NCBI RefSeq assembly: GCF_002355595.1 | Contig: NZ_AP017422.1 | Coordinates: forward strand, 558,001 to 622,000 | Reading direction: 5' to 3' | DNA from: Filimonas lacunae | GTDB lineage: Bacteria > Bacteroidota > Bacteroidia > Chitinophagales > Chitinophagaceae | Length of the DNA: 64,000 nt | Shown here: in pieces, positions 1 through 8,501 of the stretch | How the letters are laid out: each line of letters begins with the position of its first letter | Numbering within the stretch: the stretch's first letter is position 1 | Program-made: the position numbers and the translations under genes | Notes under the pieces: generated by a model | The model's database searches: none | Told to the model about the DNA's origin: nothing | What the model saw: the letters and a program-made list of their open reading frames with translations, nothing else

Positions 1-1932
1 ATGCGCCATTTCCTCTGTAGCTTCAGGGCTTATGGTGTTAATGAATATCTGTGCAAAGTTTTTACGCGGTGTTTCCGGGGCATAGTTAGAATGGAAGCGG
101 GGTGAGCTGGTGCCAATAAAGCTGGCGGTGGTTACCACACGCTTATCGGTTTTAATAGCAGCTTCTACTTTTTTTACCGCCTGTTCTGTAGCAGCTATGT
201 CTGTACCGTTCTGCATCCATATTTCAATGTTAAACTGGTTTCGTTCAGCGGTAGGAAACAATTCCTGTTCGGTATTAGAGCCTGCTACCATAGCCAATAT
301 TACTGATGCAACACCAGCCAGCAGCGTGATTTTAGGCCAACGGAAACAAAACTCAACGGCTTTATTATAAGCATCCTGCAAATGATCCAGCATTTTTTTC
401 TTAGCCGGACGGTCGCTTATTTTATGTTTCAGTCCTTTTTTCAAAAACAGGAAACACAGGTAGGGGGTAAGTAGCAGGGCCACTAAAAAAGAGGCAAATA
501 ATGCTACGCCTACGGCAACAGGCAACGCCTGTATAAATTCTTTGGCTACCCCGTTCAGGCAAAAGGCCAGCGGTAAAAAGGCAAAGATGATGGCGGCAGT
601 AGCCGTAAACACGGGTACCATTAATTGGGTAGCACTTTGCCAGCCTGCTGTCCAGCGGGGTACTCCTTCATCCAGTTTTTCAATGTAGTTGTCTACTATT
701 ACAATAGCATCATCTACCACCATACCAAGTACAATAATCATGGCTGCCAGTGTTACCTGGTGTATTTCAATGCCAATCATATTCAGTACGCCAAAGGTAA
801 CGGCAACCGAAACCGGCGCTGCAATGGCCGAGATAGTGGCTATACGTAAAGGCAATAGCAGCATTACCACTATAATTACCGAAGCAATGGCAATGGCAAA
901 TTCCACCATAAAGTGGCTTACACGTTCTTTTACCACTTCGGGCTGATTTACAATAATGTTCACCTTTACATCGGGTGGCAGCGTACGTTTAACTTCTTCC
1001 AGCTTTTCATCCAGCTCTTTGCCCAGGCTTACAATGTTGTTGCCCGGCTGCATTTCCACGGTAAGCATCATTACATTATGATCGTCTACCTGTATAAAGC
1101 TGTTTAGCTCTTCGTAACGTCTTTCTATGCGGGATACATCTTTTAAACGAACTACTTTGCCATTGGGGTTACTATAGATGATCTGGTTACCGATCTCTGT
1201 TTCTGAATGCAGGCGGCTATTGGCAAAAATGGGAATGCTGCTGGCTGATAATGTGATGTCGCCGGTGCGATTAGTTACATTCTGTGCCTGTAACACATTG
1301 GCAATGGTAGAGAAGTCAAAGCCATACTGCCGCAGCTTTTCATCTTCTACAGTCACATACACCTGCTGGCGCTGTCCACCATAGCGTTTTATTTTAGAAA
1401 CGGCAGGAATGGTTTTGATGCCGTCTTCCAGCTTATCCAGGTATTTCTCAATTTCGGCATAGCTGCGTGATGGGGCCGATACAGTAATCATCTGCGCTAC
1501 CACATCGCCAAAGTCGCTGTTCACCATCGGTCCTTGTACACCGGAAGGTAACACGCCGCGCATGTTGGTATTAAGCCCGTGTTGTAGCGTGCTCCAGAAT
1601 TTTTTGGGGTCTTTTACATTTTCATTCAGCTCGGCGGTAATTACCGTTAAACCTTCTTTGGTTTCCGATTTGGTTTTGCCCTTGCGTATTTCTTCAAAGC
1701 TAAACAGGTATTGTTCTATTTTATTAGTTACCTGCTGTTCCATTTGCACTTCATCGGCGCCGGGATAGCTGGCTATTACCAGGCCCTGCCTTACGGTGAT
1801 ACGCGGGTCTTCACTCCGCGGCATGGTTAACAAGGCTATGATGCCTGTTATTACCAATATAAGCGTCATAACCAGGGTTATCTGCTTATACTTCATAGCG
1901 GCCTCTATAATATTGATTCTTCTTTTCTTCAT
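1..1932 (-). CDS. RND-family efflux transporter, inner-membrane pump subunit (C-terminus beyond window)
   Basis: Reading the minus strand from ATG at 1932 gives an open frame of 644 residues that runs off the window edge, so only about the first 60% of a typical RND pump of roughly 1,000 residues is visible. It starts MKKRRINIIEAAMKYKQITL, then a first membrane helix, the periplasmic stretch with PRSEDPRI and SYPGADEVQME, and a membrane block that contains VVDDAIVIVDN, the helix-4 aspartate pair of the RND proton relay. A second repeat begins near residue 540. The protein would use the proton gradient to drive drug or ion efflux with a periplasmic adaptor and an outer-membrane channel. The adaptor gene ends 25 bp upstream, so the two form an operon. 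The substrate cannot be read from the sequence; the HAE-type helix-4 motif favours hydrophobic compounds over heavy metals. Confidence 0.9.
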   Translation of the reverse strand, partial: MKKRRINIIEAAMKYKQITLVMTLILVITGIIALLTMPRSEDPRITVRQGLVIASYPGADEVQMEQQVTNKIEQYLFSFEEIRKGKTKSETKEGLTVITAELNENVKDPKKFWSTLQHGLNTNMRGVLPSGVQGPMVNSDFGDVVAQMITVSAPSRSYAEIEKYLDKLEDGIKTIPAVSKIKRYGGQRQQVYVTVEDEKLRQYGFDFSTIANVLQAQNVTNRTGDITLSASSIPIFANSRLHSETEIGNQIIYSNPNGKVVRLKDVSRIERRYEELNSFIQVDDHNVMMLTVEMQPGNNIVSLGKELDEKLEEVKRTLPPDVKVNIIVNQPEVVKERVSHFMVEFAIAIASVIIVVMLLLPLRIATISAIAAPVSVAVTFGVLNMIGIEIHQVTLAAMIIVLGMVVDDAIVIVDNYIEKLDEGVPRWTAGWQSATQLMVPVFTATAAIIFAFLPLAFCLNGVAKEFIQALPVAVGVALFASFLVALLLTPYLCFLFLKKGLKHKISDRPAKKKMLDHLQDAYNKAVEFCFRWPKITLLAGVASVILAMVAGSNTEQELFPTAERNQFNIEIWMQNGTDIAATEQAVKKVEAAIKTDKRVVTTASFIGTSSPRFHSNYAPETPRKNFAQIFINTISPEATEEMAH

Positions 1933-1957
1933 CTCGGTAATGTGAGCGTGATATAAA

Positions 1958-2986
1958 CTACAGGGTTATTGCCTGGCCGTCTTTTAATTTGTTTTGTCCT
2001 TCCGTTACTACTTTATCGCCTGGTTGCAGGCCGTTAGTAACAAGTACCTCATTGGCGGTTAAGCCACCGGTGGTTATTCTTTTGCGAATGGCCCTGTTGC
2101 TTTCGTTTACTACAAACACATAGGTGATGTCGTCAGCATCACGTATTACTGCTTCAGCCGGAACGGTAATAGCATTCACTTGCCTGCCGGTATGTATAGC
2201 AATGTCGCTGAGCATACCAGGCAACAGTTTGCCGGCATTATTGGCCAAACGGATTTTTACATTAAAGGTGCGGGTGGTAGCATCGGCCTGTGGGTTAATG
2301 ATGGTAACAGTGCCTTTGCAGGTATCGCCCGATACGGGTATGATTACCTGTGCGTTTTTGCCAATGTTCAGTTTAGCTATTTCGCTTTCGGTTACAGAGG
2401 CACGGGCATATACCACGTCTGTTTTTAATACGGTAAAAGCGGTAACAGCAGGGGCTACTATAGCGCCTTTTTCAATCGCTTTTGAAGAGATGATACCGGC
2501 AAAAGGGGCATACAGTTTGGTGTCGGCCAATCTTTTCGCAGCAGCGCTTTTGTTGGCTTCCGCTTGTGCCTGTGCCACTTTGGCGCCAATGAAATCACGC
2601 TCGGGTAAACTTCCTTTTGCATGCAGTTCATTGTACCTTTTAAAATTGTCCATAGCTTGTTCCAGGCTGGCTTCCGATACCTTTAAGGCATTCTCATATT
2701 CATTGGTTTCTATGGTGGCCAATAATTGCCCGGCATGTACATGCTCGCCTTCCTGCACCAGCACAGAAGTTACCCGGCCCGATATGGTAAAGCCCAGCGA
2801 AACGGTGTTGTCGGCTTCAATAGTGCCGCTATATAACAGGGTTTCCTGTTGGCCGGTGGTCTGTATTTGTTTAACAGCCACTTTAGCCCTGGTTTCAGCT
2901 TCCGGGGCTTTTTCGCTGTGTCCGCAGCTACTTAACAAAAGGGCATACAGTGCCGTACAGGGCATTAAACATTTTAATGCTGTCAT
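1958..2986 (-). CDS. RND efflux periplasmic adaptor (membrane fusion) lipoprotein
   Basis: A 342-residue HlyD/AcrA-type adaptor that would connect the RND pump encoded just downstream to an outer-membrane channel. The start is MTALKCLMPC, and the hydrophobic segment ends in LLSSC, giving a lipidated Cys at residue 21. A beta-barrel/lipoyl-like stretch follows (VSLGFTISGRVTSVLVQEGE), then a coiled-coil hairpin near residues 100-155 rich in Ala, Lys and Glu, a return lipoyl half (LYAPFAGIISSKAIEKGAIV), and a C-terminal barrel with GLQPGDKVVTEGQNKLKDGQ. The length and domain order are standard for the family. Neighbours: the RND gene starts 25 bp downstream; no TolC-like gene is visible in the window, though it could follow the pump beyond base 1. 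Confidence 0.93.
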   Translation of the reverse strand: MTALKCLMPCTALYALLLSSCGHSEKAPEAETRAKVAVKQIQTTGQQETLLYSGTIEADNTVSLGFTISGRVTSVLVQEGEHVHAGQLLATIETNEYENALKVSEASLEQAMDNFKRYNELHAKGSLPERDFIGAKVAQAQAEANKSAAAKRLADTKLYAPFAGIISSKAIEKGAIVAPAVTAFTVLKTDVVYARASVTESEIAKLNIGKNAQVIIPVSGDTCKGTVTIINPQADATTRTFNVKIRLANNAGKLLPGMLSDIAIHTGRQVNAITVPAEAVIRDADDITYVFVVNESNRAIRKRITTGGLTANEVLVTNGLQPGDKVVTEGQNKLKDGQAITL

Positions 2987-3035
2987 AAATAATACTTGCT
3001 TTTATATATTGTGTAAATGAATGCGCGGGTAAGTA

Positions 3036-3791
3036 CTAACCAGCTGCTACAGCGGCGGGATAATACTGAAACAACTGGTCAGTGTTATGCAGTTGATGAT
3101 GATATAGTTTAATGATATGTTCGCCTGTCATCAAGGGGGTAGTTAAATCAGGATAGGTTTGTTCTGAAAGCGGTTGCCCGGTTACAATGTTATGCAGGAA
3201 CAAATGATAATACCGGATATTATAATGTTTTACCTCTTCGGCCAGCATAACCGATAACTCCGTTTGATTTTCTGTAATCAGGCGGGTAAGCGAGGCGTAA
3301 GGCCGGGCACAAAGCACATCGGCATTGCAGATGTTGATATACATGCCTTTGTGCTGCTCTTTCATCAGCTTCAACGCTACCCGGTTAATAATAAAGTGTG
3401 CGGTAATATTCTCATCAATGGCTTTTTGCCATTCATCTATTTCAATATCCAGCAATGCACGGCCATGCCAGTTATTGTCAAAGGCGGATACCACCAGGTC
3501 TACATGGCCATATACCTGCTTAATGCATTCTTTAATGTCTTCTGCTTTCCGGTAATCCAGCGGATCGTGCAGCAGGGTAATCAGCTGGCCTGTTTGCACG
3601 CTGGAAAGGCTGCTGCGTAGTTGAATAATTTCCTCGGCAGTAGACAGCGGGGCTATTACAAAAGCATTGTGTAATAAAAAAGTTTTAACTATTCCGGCGC
3701 CTATGGGCGTGTTTCCGCCCGCAACTATAGTAACAGTTCCGCTCAGCTGCTTATTCATACGTGATACACTATCTGTTAAATGATAGTGCAA
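3036..3791 (-). CDS. SDR-like Rossmann-fold protein lacking the usual catalytic residues
   Basis: A 251-residue protein with the layout of a short-chain dehydrogenase/reductase. A nucleotide-binding turn of degenerate form (VAGGNTPIGAG, where TGxxxGIG is usual) comes near the N-terminus, then a VDLVVSAFDNN segment where the NNAG motif is expected. The active-site region reads NICNADVLCARPYASLTRL. The Tyr is present, but the Lys four residues later is Thr, and the Ser thirteen residues before is replaced. Classical oxidoreductase activity is therefore doubtful; it may bind a nucleotide or be a regulatory or structural relative of the NmrA/SDR type. An in-frame ATG at 3755 (MNKQLSGTV) is the better start, because the Rossmann strand begins directly after it. 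It lies 49 bp upstream of the adaptor gene on the same strand, so it may be cotranscribed with the efflux genes. Confidence 0.7.
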   Translation of the reverse strand: MHYHLTDSVSRMNKQLSGTVTIVAGGNTPIGAGIVKTFLLHNAFVIAPLSTAEEIIQLRSSLSSVQTGQLITLLHDPLDYRKAEDIKECIKQVYGHVDLVVSAFDNNWHGRALLDIEIDEWQKAIDENITAHFIINRVALKLMKEQHKGMYINICNADVLCARPYASLTRLITENQTELSVMLAEEVKHYNIRYYHLFLHNIVTGQPLSEQTYPDLTTPLMTGEHIIKLYHHQLHNTDQLFQYYPAAVAAG

Positions 3792-3877
3792 AGCTGCCGT
3801 TAATAAACAGCCGCCGCAATGTCTATATAGCTACGGAATATGTCTAAAAGTCCTTTTTCCTGGAATGGTAAGCCTGT

Positions 3878-4777
3878 TTAAGAAACCTTGCGGTATTCGG
3901 TAGGGGTAAGTCCGGTTTGGTTTTTAAAAAACTTGCTGAAGAAAAACTGGTCGCTGAAGTAAAGGCTTTCTGCTACCTGGGCAATAGAGTGTGAGGTACT
4001 GTGCAGTAATACCTTGGCTTCGGTAATCACCATTTCATCAATCATTTCACCGGCGGTTTTCCCGAGAATGTCCTTGATAGTTTGTGTCAGGTATTTGGGG
4101 GTAATAAACAGCAGGTCGGCATAAAACTGCAAACTGCGCTGCTCTTTAAAATGTTGCGTAAGCAGGTTTAAAAAAGAAGCACTAATCTCTTCTTTACGGG
4201 TAAGCTTTAGCGGTAGCTTCTGGTGTTGGTTCGTATGTATGGCTGCCAGCTCATACATTAAGGTACCAAAGCAGTGTATCAGCCTTTCTTCGCGAAAAGG
4301 GTAGTTGGCAGGTGTAATATTGCGCTCATATAAAAGCTGCATCAGCTGCGATATGGTATTGGCTTCTTCGGAAGTGAGAACAAGGTGCGGCGATTGTTTG
4401 CTGGAAATAAATGCCGAAGGGTCCAGCGAACTTTTGGCTATCCCTGTTTTTAGCATAAAGTCTATGCTAAAGCACATACAAGCCATTTTAGAGTCGTTGC
4501 AATGGCTAATAAACTGCCTGATGGTGTTGGGTGATATAAATAGGAATTCGTTTTTACGAATGGTGTATTCTACCAGGTTCATCTTCAGGGTCATTTCTCC
4601 GTCCAGCACCAGAAATAGCAAAGGGTCGGCCATGCGATGCGGATACAGGATCGGGATTTCCGGGATGAATTCAGGTGTTTTCTGTATATACACGTGAAGC
4701 CCGTCGGGCTGAGGGGCTTCACCTATTGTTTCAATTAACTCATTTACCGTATGCCGTAATACAGAGGTACTGCTCAT
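3878..4777 (-). CDS. AraC-family transcriptional regulator
   Basis: A 299-residue regulator. The N-terminal part (about 1-180) has the cupin-like sensor pattern of AraC proteins (IRKNEFLFISPNTIRQF). The C-terminal 100 residues hold the two helix-turn-helix units, with the second recognisable as SIAQVAESLYFSDQFFFSKF followed by the family signature GLTPTEYRK. It probably senses a small molecule and activates a nearby promoter. It sits between the SDR-like/efflux genes and cydB, all on the minus strand. The gap to the efflux-side gene is 86 bp and to cydB is 50 bp. Its target is not evident; the efflux operon immediately downstream is the simplest candidate. Confidence 0.9.
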   Translation of the reverse strand: MSSTSVLRHTVNELIETIGEAPQPDGLHVYIQKTPEFIPEIPILYPHRMADPLLFLVLDGEMTLKMNLVEYTIRKNEFLFISPNTIRQFISHCNDSKMACMCFSIDFMLKTGIAKSSLDPSAFISSKQSPHLVLTSEEANTISQLMQLLYERNITPANYPFREERLIHCFGTLMYELAAIHTNQHQKLPLKLTRKEEISASFLNLLTQHFKEQRSLQFYADLLFITPKYLTQTIKDILGKTAGEMIDEMVITEAKVLLHSTSHSIAQVAESLYFSDQFFFSKFFKNQTGLTPTEYRKVS

Positions 4778-4827
4778 GAAGGGGGATATTACAGCGTAAA
4801 ACTACAAACTTGTTTATAAACTCCGGT

Positions 4828-5853
4828 TTAATGATGATGATCGGTACCGGCAGCTGTTTTTTTCTGAAAACTGTATATCAGGTAAAATAACGCTGGCAAT
4901 ATAAATAGGCTACCCAGCAACAAGGCCATACCCAGGGCCTGCAGGGTTTTATCGTGCCCGTGATGTTCCATCAATGATAAATGGCCGCCACCTTTGAGTA
5001 TTACAATATTGGGAAAGTGTTTAAAGGTGGTGGTAATTAATATCATGGTTACCTGGAAGCCAGCCAGTATGCGCAAAACTTTGGTTTTGCCTTTTAGTAA
5101 CAGGTACCATAATAACACCAGCGACAGGCTGGCGGCTGTAATAGCGGCAATACCTACGGCGTTGCCAAAAATCCAGTCTACCAGTGGTATCCCTTCTTTC
5201 CAGGCGGCTGTAAACACCATGCCGCCAAAAATAACGGCCGCAATGTTGGCTATCCTTGCTTTGCTGATAAAGCGTTTTTTATCGGTATCGTTATTGGTTT
5301 CGCCTATCAGGTAAATAGCAGCAAGAAAGGCACAGATGGCCACGGTGAATAAACCAACGGCTACAGAGAAAAAGCTGAGCCAGCTGAATACATAGGCATC
5401 TAAAAAATTATTGGCATCCGGGTTAATAGTGCTGCTTACGGTGCTACCTGCTATAATGCCCAGGAACAGGGGAGTAATAAGGCTGCTCCAGGTAAAAATG
5501 CGGTTATATAACACCTGCATATCATCTACCACAGCGTCGTAGTGGCGGAAGGCAAAAGCAGTGCCGCGTGCTATAATGCCCAGCAGCATTACCGTTAACG
5601 GAATATGCAGGTACACGCTCATAGTGGAATAAATAACCGGGAACCCTACAAACAGTATTACAATAGCAATGATCAGCCACATATGGTTGGCTTCCCACAC
5701 CGGGCCAATGGCCTGGTACATGGTATCACGTGTTTTATCGCGGTTGCCTTTAGAGGTGAACAGTTCCAGAATACCTGCTCCAAAATCGGCGCCGCCTAAT
5801 AACAGGTATAGCCAGATAGATGCCCATAAAAAACAGATAATAACGTACAGCAT
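4828..5853 (-). CDS. cydB: Cytochrome bd ubiquinol oxidase subunit II
   Basis: A 341-residue, highly hydrophobic protein with about eight to nine membrane helices. It begins with the CydB hallmark GGADFGAGILELF and has the conserved GPVWEANHMWLI block. Subunit II pairs with CydA in the inner membrane to form the high-affinity quinol oxidase used at low oxygen. A His-rich tail (TDHHH) ends the protein. The gene starts 4 bp after the cydA stop codon, so the two are translationally close and certainly one operon. No CydX-like small ORF is visible in the 50 bp that follow before the AraC gene. Confidence 0.96.
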   Translation of the reverse strand: MLYVIICFLWASIWLYLLLGGADFGAGILELFTSKGNRDKTRDTMYQAIGPVWEANHMWLIIAIVILFVGFPVIYSTMSVYLHIPLTVMLLGIIARGTAFAFRHYDAVVDDMQVLYNRIFTWSSLITPLFLGIIAGSTVSSTINPDANNFLDAYVFSWLSFFSVAVGLFTVAICAFLAAIYLIGETNNDTDKKRFISKARIANIAAVIFGGMVFTAAWKEGIPLVDWIFGNAVGIAAITAASLSLVLLWYLLLKGKTKVLRILAGFQVTMILITTTFKHFPNIVILKGGGHLSLMEHHGHDKTLQALGMALLLGSLFILPALFYLIYSFQKKTAAGTDHHH

Positions 5854-5857
5854 AAGC

Positions 5858-7192
5858 TTAATGGGTGGTTAAGTGTGAAGCAGGAGTTATATCATACAGT
5901 TTGCCTACCATTTTAATCTGGCGGTACAGCATAAAGGTTACTATCACAGCCAGCGACATATACACAGCTGTAAACAGGTAAAACGAATAATTGATGCCGG
6001 GCATAGGGGTTACGGCATCTGCTGTGCGCATAATGCCATGTATAATCCAGGGCTGCCGGCCTACTTCGGTTACCGTCCAGCCAGCTTCCACTGCTATAAA
6101 ACCAAGCGGGGTGCATATCACAAAAAAACGCAACAGCCAGTTGCTTTCCAGCCATCGCTTTTTCCTCCATAAGCCTATCAGGTATAACACACCAGCCAGC
6201 ATCATAATCATGCCCATACCCACCATTACCTGGAACGCGTAGTGGGTAATAGCAACAGGTGGATGATCTTCTTTAGGGATACTGTCCAGGCCTTTTACTT
6301 CTGCATTAAAGTCTTCCGCAATCATAAAGCTTAACAGGCCGGGCAATTCCATTGCATATTTTACGGTTTGGGTGCTTTCGTCTGGTATACCGCCAATAAT
6401 CAACGGCACTTTTTTACCGGTGTGAAAATGGGCTTCCATGGCAGCCAGTTTAGCGGGTTGCCTTTTAGCTACATCTTTGGCAGAGATATCACCGCTTAAG
6501 GGTTGTAGTATGGCCGCAACAGCAGCAAAAATGGCGGCTATTCTAAATGCTTTGGTATGAAACTGCACATGGCTTTTACGCACAATCATAAGTGCATGCA
6601 CGCCTGCCACCGCAAAACCGGTAGCGGCAAATGCTGCCAGGCACATGTGCAATGCCTGCGAAAACCAGGCATCATTAAACATAGCTTTGATAGGATCGAT
6701 GTTTACATACTCGCCGTTGATATAATCAAAACCGGCAGGGCTGTTCATCCAGGCATTAGCTGCTACTACCAGTATGCCCGATACCAAACCACTCACCCCT
6801 ACAATAACACCCGTAAACCAGTGAAACCATTTATTAAAGCGGCCCCAGCCATACAGGAAAAAGCCCAGTGCAATAGCTTCTATAAAAAAGGCGGTGCCTT
6901 CCAGTGAAAATGGCATACCAAATATGGGCCCTGCATGTTTCATAAAGTTGGGCCATAACAAACCCAGTTCAAACGATAACACGGTGCCGGATACGGCACC
7001 GGTAGCAAAAAAGATAGCTACTCCTTTACTCCATGCTTTGGTAACATTCTTATATACATCGTTACCGGTTTTTAACCAGTAGTAGTGCGCCACTGCCATA
7101 AAAAAGGGCATCACCATTCCAATACACGAGAAAACAATGTGAAAGCCGAGGGACAGGGCCATTTGTGAGCGGGCTGCTAAAAAATCATTCAT
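5858..7192 (-). CDS. cydA: Cytochrome bd ubiquinol oxidase subunit I
   Basis: A 444-residue integral membrane protein carrying the haem-binding subunit of cytochrome bd oxidase. The N-terminal haem-ligand His is in GFHIVFSCIGM (residue 18). Further hallmarks are LEGTAFFIEAIALG and the quinol/haem region GWTVTEVGRQPW. At 444 residues it is shorter than the E. coli protein (about 520), consistent with the short Q-loop form. The minus-strand upstream region holds a weak promoter-like TAACTTCG about 30 bp before the start and, about 115-135 bp upstream, a perfect 9-bp inverted repeat. cydB follows after 4 bp. Confidence 0.97.
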   Translation of the reverse strand: MNDFLAARSQMALSLGFHIVFSCIGMVMPFFMAVAHYYWLKTGNDVYKNVTKAWSKGVAIFFATGAVSGTVLSFELGLLWPNFMKHAGPIFGMPFSLEGTAFFIEAIALGFFLYGWGRFNKWFHWFTGVIVGVSGLVSGILVVAANAWMNSPAGFDYINGEYVNIDPIKAMFNDAWFSQALHMCLAAFAATGFAVAGVHALMIVRKSHVQFHTKAFRIAAIFAAVAAILQPLSGDISAKDVAKRQPAKLAAMEAHFHTGKKVPLIIGGIPDESTQTVKYAMELPGLLSFMIAEDFNAEVKGLDSIPKEDHPPVAITHYAFQVMVGMGMIMMLAGVLYLIGLWRKKRWLESNWLLRFFVICTPLGFIAVEAGWTVTEVGRQPWIIHGIMRTADAVTPMPGINYSFYLFTAVYMSLAVIVTFMLYRQIKMVGKLYDITPASHLTTH

Positions 7193-7306
7193 GAAATGAT
7201 TGTTTTAATTCAGCGCGAAGTTACTAACGCACAATGGGAAAGCGTGCTATTTTTTACGGAATCTATGGTGTATATTAACCGTTTTTCCTCAACAGACAGT
7301 AATAGT

Positions 7307-7327
7307 AGTCCCTTATTGTAAGGGACT
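7307..7327. repeat. Perfect short inverted repeat upstream of cydA
   Basis: The arms AGTCCCTTA and TAAGGGACT are 9 bp, fully complementary and separated by three bases. The centre lies about 125 bp before the cydA start codon, in the 276-bp gap between cydA and the dienelactone-hydrolase-like gene. It could be an operator for an oxygen or stress regulator, or a short RNA hairpin. No T-tract follows on either strand, so it is not an intrinsic terminator. Confidence 0.5.
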
Positions 7328-7417
7328 GCAAAGCTTTATCCCATGCATGTTTTAGCTGCTATAATATGTAATGAAAGTTCTGAAAGTTTTAGCAGCTTTT
7401 AAGTAAGGGTATAAAAC

Positions 7418-7451
7418 ACAAAAGTCTCCTGCATAAACAGGAGACTTTTGT
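7418..7451 (-). terminator. Intrinsic terminator after the dienelactone-hydrolase-like gene
   Basis: A 14-bp perfect stem (ACAAAAGTCTCCTG with its complement) closes a six-base loop, 18 bp downstream of the minus-strand stop codon at 7469. The stem has its own T-rich arm end, so it could act in both directions, but only the minus-strand gene ends here. Confidence 0.75.
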
Positions 7452-7468
7452 AAAAATAGCAGTACTGC

Positions 7469-8308
7469 TTATTTAAAGATCTTGTCAAAGAACACTTTCA
7501 TGTCGTTGAAAGATGCAGAATCAGCTGCACCGTTATAACGGATAGGCATGTTAAATTTCTTGCCCTTTTCAGTAGCATTCGGGTTAGTGAATGCGTGGGT
7601 AGCATCAGGATACTCTTTAAAAGTGTAAGATGCGCCTACAGAATCCAGTTGCTTTTTAAAAGTAGCTACATCAGCAGCAGGTACAAAACTGTCGGCCATA
7701 CCATGGCAAACCAGGATATCGGCTTTGGTTTGTCCTTTTGCAGGTGTTACACCTGCCAGTCCACCATGAAAGCTTACTACGCCGTTAACCGGTAAGCCCA
7801 GTTTGGCGCTGTTTAATACGGCAGAACCGCCAAAGCAGTAGCCAATAGCCGCTACTTTGCTGGTGTCTACACCAGGATAGGTTTTAGCTTTAGCTAAAGC
7901 AGCCTGTAAGCGGCTGTACCATAATTGCGGGTTTTTGTAAAATGCACCGGCCAGTTCACCAGCCAAACCTGGGTTGTCGGCCACTTTACCATTGCCATAC
8001 ATGTCAATACCTACAGCAAAGTAACCCAGCGCAGCCAGTTGTTGCGCCCTGCCTTTTACGTAGCCATCCAAACCCCACCACTCCGGTACTATTAACACGA
8101 TTGGTTTTTTAACGGAGGTGTCAGAGCTGTAGGCTACTACGCTTTTCAACACCACACTGTCGGCCTGAATGTCAACAGTGTCTTCGGTAATAGTAAATGT
8201 TTTGGTGCTGTCTTTTTTACCTTCTGTAGTAGGGGCATTGTTGCCACAAGAAGCAAGGCTTGCTACCAGTGTGCATCCTGCTAAAAAATGTACAAATCTT
8301 TTTTGCAT
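7469..8308 (-). CDS. Dienelactone-hydrolase-family alpha/beta hydrolase, lipoprotein
   Basis: A 279-residue lipoprotein with lipobox LASC (Cys21), so anchored in the envelope and not cytoplasmic like most members. The dienelactone hydrolase triad is visible: nucleophile Cys158 in GYCFGG, Asp206 in HGMADSFVP and His238 in DATHAFTNP. An N-terminal IVLIVPEWWGLDGYVKGRA block supports the family. The Cys nucleophile distinguishes it from Ser esterases. The true substrate is unknown; envelope members of this family in Bacteroidota act on uncharacterised esters. The gene stands alone, with a strong terminator behind it and a divergent GH35 gene in front. Confidence 0.88.
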   Translation of the reverse strand: MQKRFVHFLAGCTLVASLASCGNNAPTTEGKKDSTKTFTITEDTVDIQADSVVLKSVVAYSSDTSVKKPIVLIVPEWWGLDGYVKGRAQQLAALGYFAVGIDMYGNGKVADNPGLAGELAGAFYKNPQLWYSRLQAALAKAKTYPGVDTSKVAAIGYCFGGSAVLNSAKLGLPVNGVVSFHGGLAGVTPAKGQTKADILVCHGMADSFVPAADVATFKKQLDSVGASYTFKEYPDATHAFTNPNATEKGKKFNMPIRYNGAADSASFNDMKVFFDKIFK

Positions 8309-8501
8309 GTGATAGTAGTTAATAAATAGATTGGAATATAGTGCGCAATTTACTCATTTTACCTATCCCCAAAGCATATTAAACCAGCTGTCCTTCAGCA
8401 GGTTGTAAAAAGATAATACGTGTGCAAATGTTAATGGTGAATATACAGGTAGTGTAAATGCCCGGGAAAAGATATCTTCGGCAACCATTTTTTACCCTAC
8501 T

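Noticed and set aside
2124-3020. Plus-strand frame of 298 codons over the adaptor gene
   Set aside because: It is antisense to a well-supported membrane fusion protein and its translation has no family features or credible signal; it is a shadow frame.
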